A DNA stretch of 64,000 nucleotides from Nannocystis sp. (lineage in GTDB: Bacteria; Myxococcota_A; Polyangia; Nannocystales; Nannocystaceae). Where the stretch lies: contig JADJRG010000022.1 in NCBI GenBank assembly GCA_016712315.1, positions 1,054,001-1,118,000 of the forward strand. Direction: 5' to 3'. Position 1 is the first letter of the stretch. Every line of letters begins with the position of its first letter. The notes under the pieces were generated by a model that was given only the letters and a program-made list of their open reading frames with translations, was not told the DNA's origin and ran no database searches. The position numbers and the translations under genes are program-made. Below, in pieces: positions 52,615-60,552 of the stretch.

Positions 52615-55146
52615 ATGCTTATTTCGACCCCTAGCGCACGGATCCTGACCCTCGCCTCGTTGAGCGTCCTCGTCGGCCTCGCCGCCTGCAACGGAGACGA
52701 CGTCGGGACCTCGGAGGCGACGACCACCTCGGACAGCACCACCGACACCACGTCGACCAGCACCACGAGCACCTCGTCCGAGTCAGACACCGAGGTGTCG
52801 ACGACCTCGACCTCCACCTCGACCTCCACCTCCACCACGAGCGAGAGCACGAGCACCACCGTCGACACCACCACCGACGGCGTCACCACCAGCACGACGA
52901 CCGACGGCACCACCACCGACGACACCACCACCGGCGGCTTCCAGTGCGGCGACGTGCTCTGCCCCGACAACTACCTCTGCCTGTACGACGCTTGTATCCC
53001 CGACCTCGGCCCCTGCGCCTCCTACGACGACTGCCCCGGCGACTCCTACTGCGACAACGACGGCCAGTGCATCCCGTACGGCGTGCCGCCCGACAAGATC
53101 AACGACGAGAACTGCCAGAAGCCCGACTTCCCCGCCGGCGTCACCCCGGTCGTCCAGTGCGAGTGGACCGGCCCCAACAACGTCAACGACCTCACCAACC
53201 TCTCGCACTACATCTACACGACCCCGCTGGTCGCCGACCTCAACCTCGACGACGACCCTGACAAGCTCCAGCCCTCGGTCATCGTCACCACCTGGCGCAC
53301 GATCACCGGCGGTCGCCTCGGCATGCTGCGCGTCTTCGACGGCCGCACCTGCGAGGAGCAGATGCGGATCGGCGGCGAGGACGAGATGGGCACCGCCAAC
53401 CGGCTCGCCTACGGCGCCCAGATCGCGGTCGCCGACCTCGACGGCGACGTCGCCAACGGCGGCCACCCCGAGATCATCGCGCTCCACCGCGACGAGTCCG
53501 TGAACCCGCCGACCACCCGCCTCATCGCCTTCGGGATCGACAACACCGACCTCGACAACCCCAAGCTCAACCGGCTCTGGTACGGCCGCGACTGCGGCAA
53601 CAACAACCTCCCGGTCAACTTCGGCTCGCAGTGGGTGAACCACGGCCCCAGCGTCATCGACCTCAACGACGACGGCATCCCCGAGATCGTCCACGACGAG
53701 ATGGTCTTCGCCGCCAACGGCTGCATCCAGAACGCGCCGAGCTACCTCCACTACCTCGACCTCGGCGTCCAGAGCGCGGTCGTCGACGTCGACCTCGACA
53801 GCCTCCCGGATCTCGTCCGCTTCAACCGGATCGCCGGCTGGAACAACAACACCAAGATGTGGGAGACCAAGCCCTGGTTCTTCCAGAACGCCAACCAGAA
53901 GTCCGGCCACGTCGCGATCGCCAACGCCGGCACCTACTCCTCGGTGGTCGGCAAGGACATCAACGAGCTCCCCGAGATCGTCGTCGTCTCGGCGCCCGAC
54001 AACAACGCCCCCGCGAGCACCACCGGCGAGGTCCGCATGATGGCCCTCAACGGCTCGACCGTCTGGGGTCCCACGCCGATCTACAAGGGCAACCAAGTCT
54101 ACGGCGGCCGCGGCGGCCCGCCCACCGTCAGCGACTTCGACGGCGACGGCCAGGTCGAGTTCGCGGTCGCGGGCGCCTACTTCTACACCGTCTACGACCC
54201 CGACTGCGCCAACGTGGTGCCCGCGCAGCGCCCCGGCGGCAAGTGCGAGCGCGCCCCGGACATGCTGAACATGCCCAACGGCGTGCTCTGGGCGCAGCCT
54301 GCCAGCGACTGGAGCTCGAACATCACCGGCTCCTCGATCTTCGACTTCGACGGCGACGGCAAGCCCGAGGTCGTCTACCGCGACGAGTGCTGGGCGCGCG
54401 TCTACGACGGCAGCAGCGGCAAGGTGATCTTCAGCGCCCCCGGCTTCAGCCTCACCGGCATGGAGAACCCCGTCGTCGCCGACGTCGACGGCGACTTCGC
54501 CTCCGAGATCGTCGTCCCGCGCACCCTCGGCAACATCACCTGCCCCGCCGTCGACCCGCTCTTCGCCGAGTCGGGCACGCACGTGAAGAAGTCCGGGTTC
54601 GTCGTCTACCGCGACCCCGAGGATCGCTGGGCCAACTCCCGCCCCGTGTGGAACCAGCACTCCTACTCGATCACCCACATCACCGATCAAGCGACCGTCC
54701 CCAAGTCGACGGAGATCGCCCAAAACTGGCTGGTCGAGGGCCTGAACAACTACCGCCAGAACACCCAGGGCGGCTTCGGCAACCTCGACATCGCCGACCT
54801 CACCGTCGAGATGCTCGACCTCGGCTCGCTGTGCATGTTCGGCGACGGCGAGAAGGTGCTCACCGCTGAGGTGTGCAACCGCGGCACCGCGCCGGTGCAG
54901 GACGGCGCCATCGTCGCCTTCTACGAGACCGCCAACAAGCAAGACGGCTTCGATCAGGCCAAGCTCGCCTGCTCGACCTCCACCCAGAAGCTGCTCAACG
55001 TCGGCGACTGCGAGGTCGTCGACTGCCTCGCCGTGCTCAAGGGCGACGGCAACATCTTCGTGAAGGTCGACCCTGACAGCCTGATCTCGGACTGCCACCC
55101 CGGCAACAACCTCGGCGCCGACGCGTTCGAGATCTGCCCGGGCTGA
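52615..55146 (+). CDS. Large lipoprotein with Thr/Ser linker and propeller domain
   Basis: 843 residues. ATG 52615 follows GGAG. The signal ILTLASLSVLVGLAACNGDD gives lipid Cys about 25. The linker of about 85 residues is nearly all Thr/Ser (TTTSDSTTDTTSTSTTSTSS). A Cys-rich EGF-like segment (CGDVLCPDNYLCLYDACIP, CPGDSYCDNDGQC) follows, then a propeller with FG-GAP-type metal loops (VADLNLDDDPDKL, VADLDGDVANGGHPEIIALH, VIDLNDDGIPEIVHDE, VSDFDGDGQVEFAVAGAY, IFDFDGDGKPEVVYRDE, VADVDGDFASEIVVPR). A Cys-containing C-terminal beta domain closes the protein. It probably lies on the outer surface. A hairpin terminator follows it. Confidence 0.85.
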   Translation: MLISTPSARILTLASLSVLVGLAACNGDDVGTSEATTTSDSTTDTTSTSTTSTSSESDTEVSTTSTSTSTSTSTTSESTSTTVDTTTDGVTTSTTTDGTTTDDTTTGGFQCGDVLCPDNYLCLYDACIPDLGPCASYDDCPGDSYCDNDGQCIPYGVPPDKINDENCQKPDFPAGVTPVVQCEWTGPNNVNDLTNLSHYIYTTPLVADLNLDDDPDKLQPSVIVTTWRTITGGRLGMLRVFDGRTCEEQMRIGGEDEMGTANRLAYGAQIAVADLDGDVANGGHPEIIALHRDESVNPPTTRLIAFGIDNTDLDNPKLNRLWYGRDCGNNNLPVNFGSQWVNHGPSVIDLNDDGIPEIVHDEMVFAANGCIQNAPSYLHYLDLGVQSAVVDVDLDSLPDLVRFNRIAGWNNNTKMWETKPWFFQNANQKSGHVAIANAGTYSSVVGKDINELPEIVVVSAPDNNAPASTTGEVRMMALNGSTVWGPTPIYKGNQVYGGRGGPPTVSDFDGDGQVEFAVAGAYFYTVYDPDCANVVPAQRPGGKCERAPDMLNMPNGVLWAQPASDWSSNITGSSIFDFDGDGKPEVVYRDECWARVYDGSSGKVIFSAPGFSLTGMENPVVADVDGDFASEIVVPRTLGNITCPAVDPLFAESGTHVKKSGFVVYRDPEDRWANSRPVWNQHSYSITHITDQATVPKSTEIAQNWLVEGLNNYRQNTQGGFGNLDIADLTVEMLDLGSLCMFGDGEKVLTAEVCNRGTAPVQDGAIVAFYETANKQDGFDQAKLACSTSTQKLLNVGDCEVVDCLAVLKGDGNIFVKVDPDSLISDCHPGNNLGADAFEICPG

Positions 55147-55176
55147 TCCTCAGCGCCGCGGCGCGAGCGAGACAAA

Positions 55177-55212
55177 GGAGGGCGTCGCGGCCGCGGCGCC
55201 CTCCCTCTTTTT
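55177..55212 (+). terminator. Intrinsic terminator after the large lipoprotein gene
   Basis: GGAGGGCG (55177-55184) pairs with CGCCCTCC (55197-55204) over a 12-base loop and is followed by ctcttttt. It lies 31 bases after the stop. The convergent gene ends at 55274, and on the minus strand the hairpin has only a weak T-stretch. Confidence 0.88.
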
Positions 55213-55273
55213 GTCGCGTCCCCGCCCGCCCGCGGGCGCGTCGCCTCGCGAGCGACCACGAAGGCGCGCGCGC

Positions 55274-56494
55274 TCAGCCGACGTAGCGCAGCAGCCAGAA
55301 CTGGATCTGCCGGCCGTGACAGAGCCGAGCGACCCCATCGCGCTGCACGAGGGCGCAGTCATAACGAGCTTGAGCGAAGATCGGCGCCAGATCCGGGTCA
55401 CCCGGCGCCGCCGCCTCGACGCAGATCCGCGTGTGCCCGCCGTCATGACCAGGCGGCCCCGGGTTGTCCGCGAAAAAGACGTCCCCCGGCTGGATCTGCC
55501 GCAGCAGCGCCCGGATCTCCTCGTTCTGCGCCTCCCCGGTCACCGCCACCTCCGTGTTCGCCGGATCCCGGTGATCCAAGCGCGCGATCATCTTCCACCC
55601 GCGCGAGCGCGCGAGCGCCTCGCCGAAGCGCTCTGCCCGCGGGAAGTGGCGGAAGTTCCCGACCGAGTGCGTCGGCACCGGCACCTCCGCCAGCGCCAGG
55701 ACCACCCCGCCGAAGATGTTGCACTTCCAATAATCGCGGCCGCTGCGCACGCTGTAGCCGATCCCGCCCGGGGCCCGCAGCATGCCGTTGAACGCCGGCT
55801 CGACGCCGAAGTCACGCGCCTTATAGCTGTAGCGCGCGCCGCCGACTTCGATGACGAACGGCTGCTCCAGCGCGCCCGCGATCCCCTCCGCGATCGCCAC
55901 GATCCGCCCCACGGGCCCCGCCCCTTGCGGCGGCGCGCTCACCTCCCCGCGCAGCGGCGCCGCGAACAGATCGGGCGCCGGTCGCCCCGCGAGCAGGTCG
56001 ATCAGCGCCCGCGCGTCCGCCTGCGCGAACACATACGGGTTCTCGACCGCATAGCCGCCGAGCTCGCGCAGCCCCGCCGACCCGGCGAGCATCTCGCCCC
56101 CGAAGACCCCGTCCGCGCCCCAACGGGGCAGCGTCAGCGCCGCGGGCGCCCCAGCGCTCCGCCCCGCCAGCGCCTGGAGGCCCCCCTGGATCTGGCCGAT
56201 CAGCGCCCCGTCGCGCTCTCCCGGGCTCAGCTCGCGTGTCCCCGCGAGCAGGTCTGAAAAGCCAGGCGTCGCCGCCAACCTCTCCGCCGTGATCGGCGCC
56301 GGGATCGCCGCGCGCGGCGCCCCCAGCTCGACCATCGCCGCGCCCCAGCCGCGGCCGAGCAGGTTCACCGCCTGCCTCGCGATCAGCACCAGCTCAGCGG
56401 CGGAGAATTCCGCCAACGGCTCGACGAAGTCGTCATCGAGGGGCAGCTCAAGGGACGCGATCAGCTCGGTGAATTGCGGGGGAAGTCGGGGCAT
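55274..56494 (-). CDS. Hypothetical protein, possible NlpC/P60-like C-terminus
   Basis: Not recognised. 406 residues, no signal peptide. The N-terminal half is helical and Ala/Gly/Pro-rich (LVLIARQAVNLLGRGWGAAM, LIDLLAGRPAPDLFAAPLRG). The C-terminal half has YSVRSGRDYWKCNIFGGVV, GDVFFADNPGPPGHDGGHTR and CHGRQIQFWLLRYVG. The Cys followed by GHTRIC resembles the Cys/His spacing of papain-like NlpC/P60 or CHAP enzymes, a weak inference. It could be a peptidoglycan amidase-like protein or an inactive relative. It is a single gene, convergent with the large lipoprotein and 75 bases after pfkA on the same strand. Confidence 0.6.
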   Translation of the reverse strand: MPRLPPQFTELIASLELPLDDDFVEPLAEFSAAELVLIARQAVNLLGRGWGAAMVELGAPRAAIPAPITAERLAATPGFSDLLAGTRELSPGERDGALIGQIQGGLQALAGRSAGAPAALTLPRWGADGVFGGEMLAGSAGLRELGGYAVENPYVFAQADARALIDLLAGRPAPDLFAAPLRGEVSAPPQGAGPVGRIVAIAEGIAGALEQPFVIEVGGARYSYKARDFGVEPAFNGMLRAPGGIGYSVRSGRDYWKCNIFGGVVLALAEVPVPTHSVGNFRHFPRAERFGEALARSRGWKMIARLDHRDPANTEVAVTGEAQNEEIRALLRQIQPGDVFFADNPGPPGHDGGHTRICVEAAAPGDPDLAPIFAQARYDCALVQRDGVARLCHGRQIQFWLLRYVG

Positions 56495-56569
56495 CGAGGC
56501 TCTCCGGCCGGCAGTGTCCCGCGCGCTGCGGCCAGAGGCAAGCGCGCGCGGGACCGCCCGCCTACGCGC

Positions 56570-57712
56570 TTAGAACGGCTGCTCCGCCTGGAGCATCAGC
56601 TTCTCCGAGAGCTGGTACAGCGGGCTCTGCACGGTGACCAACCGCGGCGAGCCCTGCACCACCTCCTCGAGCGACAGCACGACCGGGAACGGCCCATGGA
56701 TCCCCACCACCGCGTCGCCCTCGATCACCGGCTCTCCCCCGACCGATCCGGTCTGGATCACGTCGGCGGCCGCCGCCCCGAGCAGCCCCGCCAGCGTATT
56801 ATCAAGCGCGCTCGGGCTGCCGCCGCGCGCCAAGTGGCCGATCGAATTCAGGCGCACCTCCATCGCCCCCCCGAGCGCCTCGCGGATCCGCGGGTCCGCC
56901 TCGATCCGGGCCCCCAAGCGGATCGACCAGTCCGCGCCCGCGCGCTTGTGCACCCCCTCCGCCACGACGATGATGAAGTAGCGGTAGTCGCGGCGGATCC
57001 CCGCCGCCAAGCGCTGCAAGATCAGATCGTGATCGTAGCTGGCCTCCACCTCGGGGATCGCCACGATCGCCGCGCCGCCGGCGATCGCTGACTGTAGCGC
57101 CAACCACCCGGAGGTGTTCCCCATCACCTCGAGGATGATCGCGCGCTTGTGCGACTCCACCGTGTCGCGGATCTTCCGGATCGCGTCGACCACGTTGTTG
57201 AGCGCGCTGTCGAAGCCGATCGAGTACTGGCTGCCGAAGATGTCATTGTCGATCGAAGCGGGCACGCCGATCACCCGAAACGGCCGCCGCGGGAACGCCG
57301 AGCGGAAGCTCTCCGCGATCAGCTTCGCCCCGCGGAACGAGCCGTCGCCGCCGATCACCACCAAGTGGTCCACCTGCATCTGGTACAGGTTCGCGACCGC
57401 CACCCGTAAGAACGCCTCTCGCGCGGCCAGCCGCTCCTCGAGATCCGCCACCGGCCCCTCCGGCAAGCGCAGCTCCGGCACCCTGCCCGTGCCGAGGAAG
57501 GTCCCGCCGCGGTGGATGATGTCGCGGATCGCCCGCCGATCGACGTTGCGATCCGACGCCGAGTCGAGGCGGCGCGCGAGGCCGCGGAAGCCGTCGCGAA
57601 AGAACAGGATCTCGCGATCCGGCTCGCGCATCTTGAGCGCGCGAAACGCCGCCCGTACGGCCGTGTTCATGCCGGGCGCGTCGCCGCCTGAGGTCAAAAT
57701 TCCTACGGTCAT
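56570..57712 (-). CDS. pfkA: 6-phosphofructokinase
   Basis: 380 residues, a little longer than the approximately 320 of bacterial ATP-PFK. Motifs: GILTSGGDAPGMNTAVRAA, GGTFLGTGRVPE, LVVIGGDGSFRGAKLIAE, VIGVPASIDNDIFGSQYSIG (catalytic TIDND reads SIDND), EVMGNTSGWLALQSAIAGGA. The GGDGS loop, with Gly where PPi-dependent enzymes have Asp, points to ATP as the phosphate donor. GHLARGGSPSALDN is the effector-binding loop equivalent (GxxQRGGxP), with His/Ala replacing the usual Gln-Arg region. The glycolytic role is likely; allosteric control may differ. It is divergent from the MurE-like gene. Confidence 0.9.
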   Translation of the reverse strand: MTVGILTSGGDAPGMNTAVRAAFRALKMREPDREILFFRDGFRGLARRLDSASDRNVDRRAIRDIIHRGGTFLGTGRVPELRLPEGPVADLEERLAAREAFLRVAVANLYQMQVDHLVVIGGDGSFRGAKLIAESFRSAFPRRPFRVIGVPASIDNDIFGSQYSIGFDSALNNVVDAIRKIRDTVESHKRAIILEVMGNTSGWLALQSAIAGGAAIVAIPEVEASYDHDLILQRLAAGIRRDYRYFIIVVAEGVHKRAGADWSIRLGARIEADPRIREALGGAMEVRLNSIGHLARGGSPSALDNTLAGLLGAAAADVIQTGSVGGEPVIEGDAVVGIHGPFPVVLSLEEVVQGSPRLVTVQSPLYQLSEKLMLQAEQPF

Positions 57713-57821
57713 CAGCAGTGGCTCCTGGGCCGCGCCGTCGCGGCGCAGGCGACAAGCTAGCCTGGATCCTCGCCGTGGTCACTCACGCTCAGCCGCTTGA
57801 CCGCGCTCCGCGGCCCCGCGC

Positions 57822-59156
57822 ATGCTCACCGCGGTGTCGACCCCTGAGGCCGCGCGTCCGCCTCCACCCGCGGCCCCTTGGGCGGCCTCCTGGTGCACCG
57901 TCGGCGTCACCGGCACCAACGGCAAGTCCTCCACCACCGCCCTGCTCGCCGCGGCCCTCGCCAGCGACGGCGAGCCGGTGCTCGCGGCCACCACCCTCGG
58001 CTACCGCCTCGCCGATCGCCCCCTGCCGACCCCCTCGAGCTGGCGCGACTTCCTCGACCTCTGCGCCCTCGCCGACCGCCGCGGGTGCCGCCGCGCCGCC
58101 GTCGAGCTCACCAGCCAAGCCCTCGCCCGCGGCCACGCGCGCCGCTGGCGCTTCGACCACGCCATCTTCACCAACCTCTCCGAGGATCACCTCAGCGCCC
58201 ACGGCTCCTGGGAGCACTACCTCGCCAGCAAGGCGCAGCTCTTCATCAACCTCGGACCTGGCCGAAGGGCCATCCTCAACGCCGCCGATCCGGCCGCGCT
58301 CCTCCTCGATCAAGTCATCCCCGGCGACGTCGAGCGCCTCTGGTACGGCGCGCCCAGCCGCGGCGAATTTCACACCGCACCTGCCCTCGCCGCCGAACGT
58401 ATCGACGTTAGCGCCCGCGGCACCGAGATCCACCTCCAGCCCTCGCCGCTGGCCGCCGCCCTCGGCGCGCGCCTCCACCTCCAGATGATCGGCGAGATCT
58501 ACGCCGAGAACGCCCTCGCCGCGGCCGCCGCCGCCCTCACCTGCGGCCTCCCCGGCGCGGCGATCGCCGCCGCCCTCGCCGCCACGCCGCCGCTCCCTGG
58601 CCGCTTCGAGCTCCTCTGCGCCGCCCCGCTGATCGCCATCGACTACGCCCACACCCCTGACGCCCTCACCCGCACCATGGCGACCGCCCGGCGCCTCGCC
58701 GGTGACGGCCGCGTGATCGTCGTCTTCGGCGCCGGCGGCGGCGCCGATCCTGGCAAGCGCCCCGCGATGGGCGCCGCCGTCGGCGACGCCGCGGACCTCG
58801 CGATCATCACCAACGACAACCCCCGCGACGAGCCACCAGAGCAGATCGCCGCCGCCTTGCACGCCGGCGCGATCGGACGCAGGGCCGAGCTCATGCGCCA
58901 GCTCGACCGGGCTCAAGCGATCTCCGCCGCCCTCGCCGCGGCGCAGCCGAGCGATATCGTCGTTATCGCCGGGAAGGGCCACGAGCGCGGCCAGAGCGCC
59001 CGAGGTACGATCTCGCCCTTCTCCGATCATGACGTTGTAGCAGCCCTCATCGGTGAGCGAGAGATCGGCCTTTGTCCCAGCCATTCGACCTCGCGCGGCC
59101 CCGATAGCGACTTACTGTTGGGATCCGCTCGAGGCGATCCACATGGCGAACACTAA
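57822..59156 (+). CDS. MurE-like Mur ligase without the N-terminal domain
   Basis: 444 residues from ATG 57822. Motifs: GVTGTNGKSSTTALLAAALA (ATP loop, residues about 28), AAVELTSQALARG, NLSEDHLSAHGSWEHYLASK (lysine), PPLPGRFELLCA, IDYAHTPDALTRTM, VFGAGGGADPGKRPAMG, ITNDNPRDEPPEQI and IAGKGHERGQ. The DNPR motif is typical of the meso-diaminopimelate-adding MurE. The N-terminal UDP-binding domain is absent: the ATP loop is almost at the start. It may therefore act on another substrate or need a partner. The last approximately 25 residues look untypical. The receiver-kinase gene starts inside its end. Confidence 0.82.
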   Translation: MLTAVSTPEAARPPPPAAPWAASWCTVGVTGTNGKSSTTALLAAALASDGEPVLAATTLGYRLADRPLPTPSSWRDFLDLCALADRRGCRRAAVELTSQALARGHARRWRFDHAIFTNLSEDHLSAHGSWEHYLASKAQLFINLGPGRRAILNAADPAALLLDQVIPGDVERLWYGAPSRGEFHTAPALAAERIDVSARGTEIHLQPSPLAAALGARLHLQMIGEIYAENALAAAAAALTCGLPGAAIAAALAATPPLPGRFELLCAAPLIAIDYAHTPDALTRTMATARRLAGDGRVIVVFGAGGGADPGKRPAMGAAVGDAADLAIITNDNPRDEPPEQIAAALHAGAIGRRAELMRQLDRAQAISAALAAAQPSDIVVIAGKGHERGQSARGTISPFSDHDVVAALIGEREIGLCPSHSTSRGPDSDLLLGSARGDPHGEH

Positions 59157-60441
59157 AAACCAAACACGCGCCATGCTGGTCGAAGACGAGGAGAACGCCC
59201 GGTCGGCGCTCGTCGCCCTGCTCGAGGACGAAGGCTTCGCCGTGCGCGCCGCCGCTGACGGAGCAGAGGCGCTCCTCATCCTCAAGGCCTGGCACCCCGA
59301 CGTCATCCTCACGGACATCAAGATGCCGCGCGTCGACGGCCTCGAGCTGCTCACCCTCCTCGAGACCCAGCTCGCGGCGGTGCCGGTCATCGTCATGACC
59401 GCCTACGGATCGATCGACGACGCCGTCGACGCCATGCGCCGCGGCGCCGCCGACTACATCACCAAGCCGATCGCGCTGGATCGACTGCTCCCGGCGATCC
59501 AGCGGGTGCTCACCCGCGCCGCGGCGCAGGCCGCCACCGGCGATCTGATCGGCGGGCGCTACCGGCTCGAGGGCAAGCTCGGCGAGGGGGCCATGGGCGC
59601 CGTGTATCGCACCACACAGTTGGAGCTCCGACGACCCGCCGCGATCAAGATGTTGAACCGCGGCCACGACCTCCCCAAGGCGCGCGCGCGGCTCCTCCGC
59701 GAGGCGAAGGCGTGCGCCGCGCTCCACCACCCGCACGCCGTCCAGATCTACGACGTCGGCGAGGACGACGGCCGCCCCTACATCGTCATGGAGCTGCTCG
59801 ACGGCGAGGATCTCTGGTCGCGGATGAGCGCCCGCGAGGGCCCGCTCGGCGTCGCCGCGGCGCTCTCGATCGGCCAGCAGATCGCCTCCGTGCTGATCGC
59901 CGCCCACCGCGTCGGCCTCGTCCACCGCGACATCAAGCCGGAGAACATCTTCCTCGAGCGCTTTGGGGGCGCCGAGCGGGTGCGGATCCTCGACTTCGGC
60001 GCCGCCTTGATCGCCGAGCCGAGCGCCCACGCGCCCCGCCTCACCCAAGAGGGCGCCGTGATCGGCACCCCCCTCTACATCGCCCCCGAGCAGGCCCTTT
60101 GCCGCGACGTCGGCCCTCCCGCTGACATCTACGCCTTCGGCTGCGTGCTCTACGAGATCGTCACCGGCGCCTTGCCGTTCGCGGGCAGCAACATCGAGGT
60201 GATGGCCGCGCATATCCAAGCGGCACCCTCGCGCCCGAGCGAGCGCCGCGTCGCGCTCCCGCACGCGCTCGATCGCCTGATCATGGAGATGCTCGCCAAG
60301 GCGCCCGAGCTTCGCCCCACCGCCGCCGACGTCGAGTCCCAGCTCGCCGCGATCGCCGCGGGCGAAGGGCTCGCTCCCGCCCCGTGGGATCTCCACGCTG
60401 CGCCCCGGCACGCGGCCGCGCGCGTCGAAGGGCCCACCTGA
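59143..60441 (+). CDS. Receiver domain fused to Ser/Thr protein kinase
   Basis: 432 residues from ATG 59143, inside the end of the Mur ligase gene. Receiver domain at about 8-120: VEDEENARSALV, DVILTDIKMPRVDGLE (phosphoacceptor Asp), VIVMTAYGS (Thr) and DYITKPIAL (Lys). The kinase domain follows at about 138-400: GEGAMGAVYRTTQLELRRPA with AIKML (Lys), HRDIKPENIF (catalytic Asp), ILDFGAALIA (DFG), GTPLYIAPEQAL and DIYAFGCVLYEIVTGALPF. All catalytic residues appear present. This receiver-to-kinase order links a His-Asp relay to Ser/Thr phosphorylation. No membrane segment, so it is soluble. Coupling to the Mur ligase suggests envelope-linked signalling (inference). Confidence 0.92.
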   Translation: MANTKNQTRAMLVEDEENARSALVALLEDEGFAVRAAADGAEALLILKAWHPDVILTDIKMPRVDGLELLTLLETQLAAVPVIVMTAYGSIDDAVDAMRRGAADYITKPIALDRLLPAIQRVLTRAAAQAATGDLIGGRYRLEGKLGEGAMGAVYRTTQLELRRPAAIKMLNRGHDLPKARARLLREAKACAALHHPHAVQIYDVGEDDGRPYIVMELLDGEDLWSRMSAREGPLGVAAALSIGQQIASVLIAAHRVGLVHRDIKPENIFLERFGGAERVRILDFGAALIAEPSAHAPRLTQEGAVIGTPLYIAPEQALCRDVGPPADIYAFGCVLYEIVTGALPFAGSNIEVMAAHIQAAPSRPSERRVALPHALDRLIMEMLAKAPELRPTAADVESQLAAIAAGEGLAPAPWDLHAAPRHAAARVEGPT

Positions 60442-60552
60442 CCCACGAGCCACCTCCAGCGCCCTCGGGGCGCCAACAAAAAAAGATCCCACAAGGTGTC
60501 AGCCCCCGGCGATCCTCGGCGTTACGGTCCTCGTCACCCAAGAGAGTCCCCC

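Noticed and set aside
52783..55098. A 771-codon minus-strand frame opposite the large lipoprotein gene
   Set aside because: It is the reverse of a very GC-rich gene with regular Thr/Asp codons. The composition is Val/Ala/Gly/Asp with no domain, and the plus strand has a signal, metal loops and a ribosome site.
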